Assembly (NCBI GenBank): GCA_031216915.1
Contig: CM062291.1
Location: 36,646,484 to 36,710,483 of the forward strand
DNA length: 64,000 nt
Reading direction: 5' to 3'
Source: Pictodentalium vernedei
Taxonomy: Eukaryota > Mollusca > Scaphopoda > Dentaliida > Dentaliidae
A model generated the notes under the pieces. The model was not told the origin of the DNA and did not search any database. It was given only the letters and a program-made list of their open reading frames with translations. Position 1 is the first letter of the stretch; the number at the start of each line of letters is the position of its first letter. Of the stretch, positions 55,514 to 63,055 are shown piece after piece. Both the position numbers and the translations under genes were made by a program.

Positions 55514-57589
55514 ATGAAGGGACGTTGTTCAAATTGTAATAGGAAGAAATCTTCCTCTGACTTTCATGATCATTGTATTAATTGTAGTCAGTGTTCTCGC
55601 ATTAATCCCTGTCCTATATGTGAACATTGGGATGAGAAACATTGGAAACGTGTGTCACGATATGTTGTTTCTGGAGAAAGAGCGATGCCGGCTCTTTCTC
55701 CGCAAGGTCACTCTACTCTCTCAGTTTCTGTTTCAGAGGAACCAGAACAGGGTGATGTTTCCATGTTATCTTCTTCAAGTGTGCGTCCGTCGTCACAAAT
55801 GAATTCAGAGCTAGCGGCAAAAGTGCTCATGGAGATTAGACAAATGTCGTCCGCTAGCTCGCCCGGTGTAGCGTCCATTCACCGAATGGTTCGGCAGCCG
55901 GGTTCGTCCGATGCGGTCCAAGAGGAAATTTTGGGTGATGCGAGCACTATAAACATAATAGATGCACACCCAGTGACGGCGGATAGTAAGCGAGAACGGA
56001 GGAAGCCTTTTAGTCCGGTTCCTAGCTCGTCCAGGTCCAGCCGGGCCGCGAGCGAGAGAGGTCCCTCTCTCGTACAACAACATCTGGGACCAGATGTTGT
56101 GGTACAAAATGTGTCTTTAGCGGAGCATACGTCCGTCGCTCGGGACGCTCCGTTGTATAAGCAGTCTGCAGAGACTGTTAAGGCTTCCTCTTCTCGTCAG
56201 CGCACACGACCGCACCTTGGCTGCGTGACCGCTGATATATTACCAGCTTCGCCGATGAAGGATTCTTCGGTGACCAGGTCACACCATCCGGCAGCCAGTG
56301 ATTCGAGATCGATGGACTCTGGACGTTCGCATAGGAAAAGTATGCGGGAGCCATCTGATGCGGAGCTGCCCTCGGCGAAGCAGCGAAAGACTGCGCCTCC
56401 GCAGGTCTCGGCGCCGGACATTCTTGTGCAGATAGCACAGCTTATCGCAGCATCCCAGCAGCCGACAGAAACGGTGTCGGATCGAGAATTATCCGACGGC
56501 GCTGGGTCGGTACGCTCCACCGAAGCATCGGGGGCGGACGACCGGGAACATCATGAGGTCCGACCGGATGGTGAAAGGGATACGGATGACTTGGAGTTAT
56601 CCCTTTCGGAACAACATAAAGCTGCCGTGGACTTCATCCGGCACTTTCTCCCTCAAGTTGTTCCGTCGGGCCAGACTGCTGCGCTTCCGGACAAAAGAAT
56701 TATAGCGTCATTGGACTCTGAATTTTTTGAGCAGTTCAGGGACATCGCTCCCGAGTTTCCGTCGCAGTCCAATAATGTTGCTAGAACATTTGAATTATTG
56801 AACGACGCTATATTTAAACTTGCTTCCAGGACGGGGAAAGCAGGTTTCTTGTCCGCTAATACCCTCAACCTGCCTTTCATTAATGCAAGGAATAAATTTG
56901 ATTCGGCAGGACAGGGTATACCGAGAGTTCCTCTGCGTATGGACGACGAGGCGGAAGACTTAGAGCTATCATTACCGTCGTCAGGTTCTATTCCAACCGC
57001 GGTGTTGGAAACAGCTATTGCGTCTAACAGAGCCAATTTAGATGCCTTATCTTACACAGATCACCTTACTAAGGCGTTATCACTGCGCCTTCAAGGGGAA
57101 GAGTTTCAGGATATACAATCCTCTTTAAGACTTCTTTCAAGGGCAGTAGCTTATTCCACGTGTAACTCTGCCCTTTCAGTGGCAAATCTGGAGTTGGTTA
57201 GACGTGACGCAGCCCTAGCTACATCCACACTAGTGGATTCTAAGGTGAAGAACTCTCTTAGAGTCGCTTCGGTCTCAGGAGAACTTCTCTTTGACGGCAA
57301 GCTTTCCGCTATTTATGATAAAATTAAAAAGAAAGCTAATGATTCTCTGTTGTTCAAATCTGCTCCTAAGAAGTCGGATACAGCAGACACGAATAAGACA
57401 GGCACTTCTGGGTCTAATGCGCCCAAGAGAGGTTCCTATAGAGGTTCCGGTGCGTCCTCTTGGTCTTATTCGAGAGACCGTCAGGATAGCGACTCTCGTT
57501 CGGGACGTCCTTCAGGCCGGGACAATCGGTCGGACGCCCCGAGGTCGACGAGGCGAGGTGCGGGTCGTGGAAGACGTGGTTTCTCCTAA
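55514..57589 (+). CDS. DIRS ORF1, Gag-like protein with N-terminal Cys cluster
   Basis: 691 codons. The N-terminus has three CxxC pairs (C5/C8, C21/C24, C33/C36) with H18 and H20, a zinc-ribbon-like cluster found at the start of many DIRS Gag-like proteins. Residues about 60-360 are Ser/Arg-rich and low complexity, about 370-620 form a helical-looking middle with 'SEQHKAAVDFIRHFLPQVV' and 'LSLRLQGEEFQDIQSSLRLL', and the C-terminus is very basic and Ser/Gly/Arg-rich ('RGAGRGRRGFS'), suited to nucleic-acid binding. ATG 55514 is the first Met of the frame. It overlaps the next ORF by about 300 bases. The role as a particle or RNA-binding protein is inferred from position and composition. Confidence 0.88.
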   Translation: MKGRCSNCNRKKSSSDFHDHCINCSQCSRINPCPICEHWDEKHWKRVSRYVVSGERAMPALSPQGHSTLSVSVSEEPEQGDVSMLSSSSVRPSSQMNSELAAKVLMEIRQMSSASSPGVASIHRMVRQPGSSDAVQEEILGDASTINIIDAHPVTADSKRERRKPFSPVPSSSRSSRAASERGPSLVQQHLGPDVVVQNVSLAEHTSVARDAPLYKQSAETVKASSSRQRTRPHLGCVTADILPASPMKDSSVTRSHHPAASDSRSMDSGRSHRKSMREPSDAELPSAKQRKTAPPQVSAPDILVQIAQLIAASQQPTETVSDRELSDGAGSVRSTEASGADDREHHEVRPDGERDTDDLELSLSEQHKAAVDFIRHFLPQVVPSGQTAALPDKRIIASLDSEFFEQFRDIAPEFPSQSNNVARTFELLNDAIFKLASRTGKAGFLSANTLNLPFINARNKFDSAGQGIPRVPLRMDDEAEDLELSLPSSGSIPTAVLETAIASNRANLDALSYTDHLTKALSLRLQGEEFQDIQSSLRLLSRAVAYSTCNSALSVANLELVRRDAALATSTLVDSKVKNSLRVASVSGELLFDGKLSAIYDKIKKKANDSLLFKSAPKKSDTADTNKTGTSGSNAPKRGSYRGSGASSWSYSRDRQDSDSRSGRPSGRDNRSDAPRSTRRGAGRGRRGFS

Positions 57590-59573
57590 CGCAGGCCTCG
57601 CAGGTCCAGGAGGTGATGGCTTAAACCTCTATCGCGTTCCGGTTGGCGGAAGGTTGTCGAGTTTTTCACAAGAGTGGGCATCGATTACGGACGACCCTTG
57701 GGTGAGAGGAGTGACTTCGGAAGGTCTGAAGATATCCTTCAAACGAAAGCCTCCATTAACTCGAAGTCCAAAGTGGACTCATCTTCCGTCAAATCCACAG
57801 AAAAGAGACGCTCTGTTATCAGAGGTGCAGTCTCTTTTAATGAAGAACGCGGTAGAGGTCGTAGAAAACCAGGAATCTCTGGGATTCTACAGCCATCTGT
57901 TTCTGGTTCCGAAACCAGATGGCTCGTTCCGTCCAGTCATAGATTTGAGCTGGATAAACAAGCTGATCGTCGCTCCGAAGTTTTATATGGAGACGATTCG
58001 ATCGGTCAGAGTGAGTATTCGGGTGAACGATTATGCAACGAGCACAGATCTCAAAGATGCGTACTTTCACGTCATGGTACATCCGACATTCCGAAAGTAT
58101 CTACGCTTCGCAGTCCTTGGAGTGGTGTATCAATTCCGGGCGATGTGCTTCGGATTGAATCTAGCACCCTGGGCTTTCACTCGGGTAATGAACTCGGTAA
58201 TGATCTACTTCCGAGCTCATTCGTCTGCGGTAACGTCGGCCTACCTGGACGACATTCTTCAGAGGTACGGCAACGAGTTAACGCTTCAGAACGATGTTCA
58301 GAATCTTCTTCTATTGCTCCGACGTCTCGGTTTTATAGTAAACGAGGAGAAGTCGGATCTGGTGCCGTCCAAGTCATTCACTCATCTGGGAATGAGCTTC
58401 GAGATGCACGACAATCTCGTTCGTCTGCCGTTAACCAGAGTGAAATTAGTCAGTTGTTACGCTCGCTATTGTCTGCACGCAGACAAAGTCACGGCCAGAG
58501 AATTTATGAGACTGATAGGTCTGTGCGGAGCCACCGTGGATCTCATTCCGATGGGGCGGTTACGCACACATCCTCTTCAAATTTTCCTGACTCAGAATTG
58601 GAGTGTGAAAATTCATTCGCTCGATGTAGACGTTCTCTTGTCAGATCAAGTGAAACAAGAGATTCAGACTTGGGCAAACATTCAGTTGTTAACTCAAGGA
58701 GTTCCGCTGCAGTTGCCGGATCCGAGTTTTACCGTTATGACGGATGCCAGTCAAACAGGTTGGGGTGCATCATTAATCCCAACGGATTCGAGATGCCAGG
58801 GTCTTTGGGATCCGCAATTCCTGTGCAAGCACATAAACATCAAGGAAATGATGTCAATTTGGCTTGCGTTACGTCACTGGATGGACATTATTCACAATGC
58901 TCATGTCCAAATCCTATCCGACAATACGACAGTAGTGGCGTATATACGGAATCAGGGAGGCACTCATTCAGTTCCGTTGTTCAATCTAACGGAAAGAATC
59001 CTTCTGTTTGCGTTAGAACATCACGTTCTCCTTTCGGTCCGTCACATACCGGGTCGTCTGAATGTGCTAGCAGACTCCCTTTCACGAAAGGGTCGCTTGT
59101 TGCCGTCGGAGTGGACTCTCAACAAACAAGTATTCAATCAGATTTGCTACCAATGGGAACGGCCAATGATAGACTTATTTGCGACACATCTCAACAATCA
59201 GTTGCAGACGTATGTGACTCCGTGTCCGGATCCAAGAGCATTTGCAGTAGACGCTCTGTCGATCCCTTGGGACGGAATGATAGGATATGCGTATCCTCCA
59301 GCGCCGTTAATTCAACAAGTATTGCTAAAGATAAAACAATCTCAATGCAAGATTCTGTTGGTAGCATCTCTGTCGCCACAGAGACCGTGGATAAATCTAC
59401 TCAGGTGTCTGTTGTGGGACCTACCGCGGAAGCTTCCTCCACGAGAGGATCTTCTTTCGCAGGGGAAATTGCGCCAACTCCATCACAACCCGCAAGGTCT
59501 CAACCTTCACGTTTTTTCGTTGTGCGGTCCTTCTTGCATGGCAAGCACTTTACAGGACGAGCAGTGGACGTGA
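57291..59573 (+). CDS. DIRS ORF2: reverse transcriptase, RNase H and Dam-like methyltransferase domains
   Basis: 760 codons. Reverse transcriptase: 'LVPKPDGSFRPVIDLSWIN', 'STDLKDAYFHV' (first Asp), 'FGLNLAPWAFTRVM' and 'YLDDI' (Y318-D321). RNase H: D485 in 'VMTDASQTGWGA', D544 in 'LSDNTTVVAYIRNQGG', D595 in 'LADSLSR'. A following block with 'DLFATHLNNQL' (from about 628) and 'YAYPPAPLI' (about 666-674) matches the N6-adenine methyltransferase-like domain that DIRS elements carry, by recall. The first ~100 residues overlap the Gag-like ORF and may not be translated; the true start could be later or use recoding. All catalytic residues I can check are present. Confidence 0.93.
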   Translation: MTASFPLFMIKLKRKLMILCCSNLLLRSRIQQTRIRQALLGLMRPREVPIEVPVRPLGLIRETVRIATLVRDVLQAGTIGRTPRGRRGEVRVVEDVVSPNAGLAGPGGDGLNLYRVPVGGRLSSFSQEWASITDDPWVRGVTSEGLKISFKRKPPLTRSPKWTHLPSNPQKRDALLSEVQSLLMKNAVEVVENQESLGFYSHLFLVPKPDGSFRPVIDLSWINKLIVAPKFYMETIRSVRVSIRVNDYATSTDLKDAYFHVMVHPTFRKYLRFAVLGVVYQFRAMCFGLNLAPWAFTRVMNSVMIYFRAHSSAVTSAYLDDILQRYGNELTLQNDVQNLLLLLRRLGFIVNEEKSDLVPSKSFTHLGMSFEMHDNLVRLPLTRVKLVSCYARYCLHADKVTAREFMRLIGLCGATVDLIPMGRLRTHPLQIFLTQNWSVKIHSLDVDVLLSDQVKQEIQTWANIQLLTQGVPLQLPDPSFTVMTDASQTGWGASLIPTDSRCQGLWDPQFLCKHINIKEMMSIWLALRHWMDIIHNAHVQILSDNTTVVAYIRNQGGTHSVPLFNLTERILLFALEHHVLLSVRHIPGRLNVLADSLSRKGRLLPSEWTLNKQVFNQICYQWERPMIDLFATHLNNQLQTYVTPCPDPRAFAVDALSIPWDGMIGYAYPPAPLIQQVLLKIKQSQCKILLVASLSPQRPWINLLRCLLWDLPRKLPPREDLLSQGKLRQLHHNPQGLNLHVFSLCGPSCMASTLQDEQWT

Positions 59574-60526
59574 TTTCTAACTGTAGGAGGACCTCCTCTT
59601 CGCTAAACTATGCGGCTAAGTGGAAGGTTTTTCGTCGTTGGTGTAGGGATCATTCTGTAGATATATTTGATCCCTCTATACCAGACATTGCAAACTTTCT
59701 AGTATACTTGTTTGACGAAATCAAACTGCAGCCTGTTACTATAAAGGGTTATAGATCTATGTTATCTGATACCTATGCACATCATGATAGTTTACAAATT
59801 GGATCTAATGTCTCTTTATCGAAGTTGGTTAGAAACTTTTCGATAAATAGACCCAGATCTCTTAGATTAATTCCTAAGTGGAATTTAGCTTGGGTTCTCC
59901 TTAAATTGAAGGAAAAGCCATTTGAACCTCTTGGGACAGTAGATTTCAAATTCTTATCTTATAAGACAGCTTTTCTCTTAGCTTTCTCTTCTGCCAGAAG
60001 AGTCAGTGAGCTTCATGCACTATCGGTGGATGATTCTCATTATCGTAGTGTTGGGAACACTATCACCTTCACTACTAATGTGGGTTTTTTAGCTAAGAAT
60101 CAGGCTCCTAATAAATATCCGGAACCTATTGTTATTAAGGCTCTTCCGTCTTCAGACGGGCTTAGGCCTTTACTCTGTCCTGTTAGAGCACTACGTATCT
60201 ATAAACAGAGTTCTCAGTTTATCAGAAAAGGACGGAAACGTTTCTTTCTGTCTTTGATGCCTAATAGAAAGGACATTTCAGTCCATTCTATTGCTAGATG
60301 GATTCAGTTAACTATCCGTACTGCTTATGAAGATTTATCTTCTTCTCAGCAGTCTGTGCTTAAGATTTCTGCTCATGAAGTAAGAGCTCTTTCTACTTCC
60401 TGGGCTTATGCTAATAGAGTTGCTATTACAGATTTAATGAAGGCTGCTTATTGGTATCAGCCATCCACATTTACAATTTTTATCTCAGAAATACTGAGTC
60501 CATTTCTGGAGACCTGCATTGTTTAG
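57674..60526 (+). CDS. DIRS ORF3: tyrosine recombinase, frameshifted just before the nucleophile
   Basis: 950 codons, of which only the last ~330 are recognisable. The first ~630 lie over ORF2 in another frame and are Ser/Arg-rich with no domain, so the real start is uncertain. The recombinase has an N-terminal core-binding part ('AAKWKVFRRWC', 'PDIANFLVYLF'), Arg776 in 'RRVSELHAL', and His901-x2-Arg904 in 'HEVRALSTSWA'. The C-terminal 'STFTIF' box should be followed by the nucleophilic Tyr, but reads Ile. One additional T in the T5 run at 60477-60481 would put a Tyr codon at that place, and the frame so reached stays open to a stop at 60559. So a single-base deletion, or a sequencing error, explains the loss. 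As it stands the protein lacks its nucleophile. Confidence 0.9.
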   Translation: MGIDYGRPLGERSDFGRSEDILQTKASINSKSKVDSSSVKSTEKRRSVIRGAVSFNEERGRGRRKPGISGILQPSVSGSETRWLVPSSHRFELDKQADRRSEVLYGDDSIGQSEYSGERLCNEHRSQRCVLSRHGTSDIPKVSTLRSPWSGVSIPGDVLRIESSTLGFHSGNELGNDLLPSSFVCGNVGLPGRHSSEVRQRVNASERCSESSSIAPTSRFYSKRGEVGSGAVQVIHSSGNELRDARQSRSSAVNQSEISQLLRSLLSARRQSHGQRIYETDRSVRSHRGSHSDGAVTHTSSSNFPDSELECENSFARCRRSLVRSSETRDSDLGKHSVVNSRSSAAVAGSEFYRYDGCQSNRLGCIINPNGFEMPGSLGSAIPVQAHKHQGNDVNLACVTSLDGHYSQCSCPNPIRQYDSSGVYTESGRHSFSSVVQSNGKNPSVCVRTSRSPFGPSHTGSSECASRLPFTKGSLVAVGVDSQQTSIQSDLLPMGTANDRLICDTSQQSVADVCDSVSGSKSICSRRSVDPLGRNDRICVSSSAVNSTSIAKDKTISMQDSVGSISVATETVDKSTQVSVVGPTAEASSTRGSSFAGEIAPTPSQPARSQPSRFFVVRSFLHGKHFTGRAVDVISNCRRTSSSLNYAAKWKVFRRWCRDHSVDIFDPSIPDIANFLVYLFDEIKLQPVTIKGYRSMLSDTYAHHDSLQIGSNVSLSKLVRNFSINRPRSLRLIPKWNLAWVLLKLKEKPFEPLGTVDFKFLSYKTAFLLAFSSARRVSELHALSVDDSHYRSVGNTITFTTNVGFLAKNQAPNKYPEPIVIKALPSSDGLRPLLCPVRALRIYKQSSQFIRKGRKRFFLSLMPNRKDISVHSIARWIQLTIRTAYEDLSSSQQSVLKISAHEVRALSTSWAYANRVAITDLMKAAYWYQPSTFTIFISEILSPFLETCIV

Positions 60527-61159
60527 GTCCGTTATCTGTTGCTCAGAATGTCGTCCACTAAACAGTTGCAACTATAGTTTTGCAGGCTTTCTGTTCCGGC
60601 AGTGACTCCGTCCGGCTGCCCTCTTCGCTCTGGGCTATTTGACCCAGGGCAAGGGGAAGGGGGGGGGGGCGGGTGTTCCCTTAGGTCACCTGCTTTATAG
60701 TGAAAAGCAAGGGAATGCCTCCTCCAAGTCAGTATTTCTGAGTCGCTTCCGGGATGGTTTTAAAGTGTAATATTAATGTTTAAATTCATTCATGTCTTAT
60801 TTTTAAAGTGTAGCTCGGTGTGAAGCATTTGTATATGTCAAGTGTCAAACGGGCTTTAATATACAATACTCGGACACTTTTAAATGACTATAAAGAGTCT
60901 CAATTCTCTGGACTACTTTATTTATTGGCTTGCTTTAAAAATAATTGGTATAAGGGTTATACTGGATGTTAATAGAGAACATGAATGTTATTGTGCTCAA
61001 TTATTAAGGGTAGTGTATCTTTCTAATTTAATATTAAATAAGAAAGATACATGTAAAGCCTAATACTCCTTTTCTCCTTAAGGGGTTACCTCTTTACTAT
61101 ATAGTTGAGCTTATTGGATTTTCCTCTATGTCCTAGGCCCTCCAGCCTGTTTACTATTC
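60527..61159 (+). other. DIRS 3' non-coding region
   Basis: Bases after the recombinase stop include a G-run at 60658-60669 and a 'tctttctaatttaatattaaataagaaaga' inverted repeat (61018-61047). It leads into the internal complementary region. Confidence 0.6.
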
Positions 61160-61247
61160 AGCTAAGTCTGGGTCATTGGTACAGTATAAAAATGTTAAAA
61201 AATTTATAGTAATTTATATATTTTTTATACTTACCAATGACCCAGAC
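61160..61247 (+). repeat. DIRS internal complementary region
   Basis: 61160-61193 is the exact complement of the left tip (54427-54460), and 61194-61247 is the exact complement of the right tip (61497-61550). The two are directly joined, copying the junction of a circularised element. This is the diagnostic feature of DIRS1-type elements, and it fixes both element ends to the base. Confidence 0.96.
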
Positions 61248-61322
61248 GGGGATGGCCCTCCCTGGAGTTGGGAACTCTTGCCTTCCCGCTGAGTACATAG
61301 CGCTGACCAGGCACTGCCAGTA

Positions 61323-61550
61323 AGAATGATAATTGGCGCCAATTTCGGGATGACTGCGTCACTGCGCATACGCAGTAGAGGCGTAGTATGGAGGTCCTTT
61401 AGGACATGATTTCTTTTTGTTTTGGATGCAAATTTTGGGGATTGGGGGGCAAAATTTGTGTTTGGCCCTGGTTTTGTTAGAGTTAGCACCAGCTAAGTCT
61501 GGGTCATTGGTAAGTATAAAAAATATATAAATTACTATAAATTTTTTAAC
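61323..61550 (-). repeat. DIRS right inverted terminal repeat
   Basis: Complement of the left repeat over 61323-61510 (188 bases, two differences), plus a right-specific tip 61511-61550 ('aagtataaaaaatatataaattactataaattttttaac'). Confidence 0.95.
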
Positions 61551-62510
61551 TTTCAAGTGTAACTTTTTTTTCCAAGTTCAAAAAACGATTTATGTGAAAT
61601 ATGTAATTATTAATTATGAATGATTTTGAACCCACCCGTAACTATAAAAATGCCTAAATAGCTTAGATATAAAAAGACTTTTTTCCTTTTTTTAAATAAT
61701 TCATTTCACTGCAAAGTGTTAATAAGCATAAAATTTATCATAATTAATAACAAAAAAATGTAACAACTTAGGCCCCACTAAGTAGAACTTCTGTTTCTCA
61801 AGCCATGTTTTGTGAAATTCCATTTGGGTAGGCCTTTTTTAGCTCACCTGACTTTTTTGGTTTTTTATGTGTTTTGGTCAATTTTAAGACAAAATTTTTA
61901 TTTTTTTTTTACACTGAAAATTTGAGGTCCAGGTGGGACTTAGAAAATTTTGGACCAAAATCCGGATTTTTGTTTTTTGTTTTTATGCGTTTCAGTCAAT
62001 TTTAAGACAAAGTTTTTTATTAACATTAGTAAAATATCAGACATAAACCCTATAATTTTTATTGATTGTTTTAAGATTGCATTGGTTATAAAAGAAAGCA
62101 TGCGGCAACCCAAAGGACCATGAGGGAGGGCAATTTTTAACTTTTTTAGGTCTTATATGTACATTCATTAGCTTAACTTCACAAAGTGAAGATAAGCTAT
62201 TGCCATCACGCATGAGGAAGTCTGTCAGTCTGTTCACATTTTCTTTGGCACATGCTACACCCCGTAGTTTCCGATCATTACAGAATTTCATATGAAGGTA
62301 CGAGGTCATGTCTAGTTTTTTTTAATGTTGGTGTTATTAACTATGATGAAATTTACACTTATTAATGGTTTGCAGTGAAATGAATGACTTTAATATGGGA
62401 AATATGAAATTTTATTTAAAAATTCATCATCTTGAACTACATGTTTAAAATGTTCCTGATGGTTGAGGTACATGTGGGACAGAATATGCACAAGGCAGGC
62501 CTGAAAGTAA
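61551..62510. other. No gene; MITE-like fragment
   Basis: A stretch at about 62015-62115 ('aacattagtaaaatatcagacataaaccc...ataaaagaaagcatgcggcaaccc') matches the right part of the hairpin MITE in inverse orientation (34800-34910). 'cttcacaaagtgaagataagctattgccatcacgc' at 62178 is a short inverted repeat typical of dispersed elements. The rest is AT-rich and unassigned. Confidence 0.45.
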
Positions 62511-62514
62511 GCAG

Positions 62515-62720
62515 TCTGACATTTGCAGAATGAGGTCCACAGAGGGTGAATTTGATGATGCTATCCCATACGGTGGGCCAGTTTATCCTCTGGGTACCTC
62601 TTTCCATTTATTTTGAAACCTGATTCCGATTGAGATTCACAGAGGGTGAATTTAGTGATGCTACCCTGCACAGCTGGGGACCTCATTTTGCAGATGACAG
62701 TCTGCTTATTTTCTGGCTTG
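62515..62720. repeat. Palindromic dispersed repeat related to 17205-17295
   Basis: 'gacatttgcagaatgaggtccacagagggtgaatttgatgatgct' and, further on, 'acagagggtgaatttagtgatgctaccctgcacagctggggacctcattttgcagatgacagtctgcttatttt' share words in both orientations and with 17205-17295. Confidence 0.6.
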
Positions 62721-62750
62721 GCACAAGGGGGTGTGGATGAGATGGAATAT

Positions 62751-62802
62751 TGGTCACGATTAGCCATTGTGCAGAAATATGTGACCTTAAACACCAATAG
62801 GT
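62751..62802 (+). mobile_element. 52-bp SINE-tail insertion with 11-bp duplication, second example
   Basis: 'tggtcacgattagccattgtgcagaaatatgtgaccttaaacaccaataggt' is the 3' end of the SINE family with almost no A-rich tail. It is flanked by 'agatggaatat' at 62740-62750 and 62803-62813. Its 5' break is 10 bases further upstream in the SINE than that of the insertion at 52650. Confidence 0.9.
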
Positions 62803-62824
62803 AGATGGAATATGTCCAAGATCA

Positions 62825-62942
62825 GGGTTCTTGCAGGTCCTTGGATTCAAAGAATAGCCTTGAATTTGACTAACAGCCATTCAGGGCCTTGAAATCCTGG
62901 AAAATGGGCTAGAAGGCCTTGAAAAGCCTTGAATATTGACAA
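62825..62942. repeat. 'gccttgaaaagccttga' dispersed repeat, second copy
   Basis: 'ggttcttgcaggtccttggattc...ggccttgaaatcctgg...gaaggccttgaaaagccttgaat', related to 45255-45545. Confidence 0.6.
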
Positions 62943-63018
62943 AATAAAATTGCTGATGAAACACATAATCATAACTAAGATAGTATTATATGTGAAGGAA
63001 TGGCTGAATTTGACTTAA

Positions 63019-63055
63019 CCCTTTACCCAACACAGGCGATATCAAAATTTATTAT
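63019..63055. mobile_element. Left end of a piggyBac-like MITE, cut by the second DIRS copy
   Basis: TTAA 63015-63018, then 'ccctttacccaacacaggcgatatcaaaatttattat', as in 23153. The sequence then switches abruptly to the DIRS tip, so the DIRS copy is younger than this MITE copy. Confidence 0.8.

Larger units (their letters stand above)
54427..61550 (+). mobile_element. Full-length DIRS-type tyrosine-recombinase retrotransposon
   Basis: A 7124-base element with inverted terminal repeats (54427-54628 and 61323-61550), an internal complementary region at 61160-61247, a Gag-like ORF, an RT/RNase H/methyltransferase-like ORF and a tyrosine recombinase ORF, all on the plus strand in DIRS1 order. 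As expected for DIRS, no target duplication is seen ('gacaagggtat' on the left, 'tttcaagtg' on the right). Retrotransposition through a circular cDNA integrated by the recombinase is family knowledge. Near-identical terminal repeats and long open frames indicate a young copy, but one base is lost in the recombinase ORF. Confidence 0.97.
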
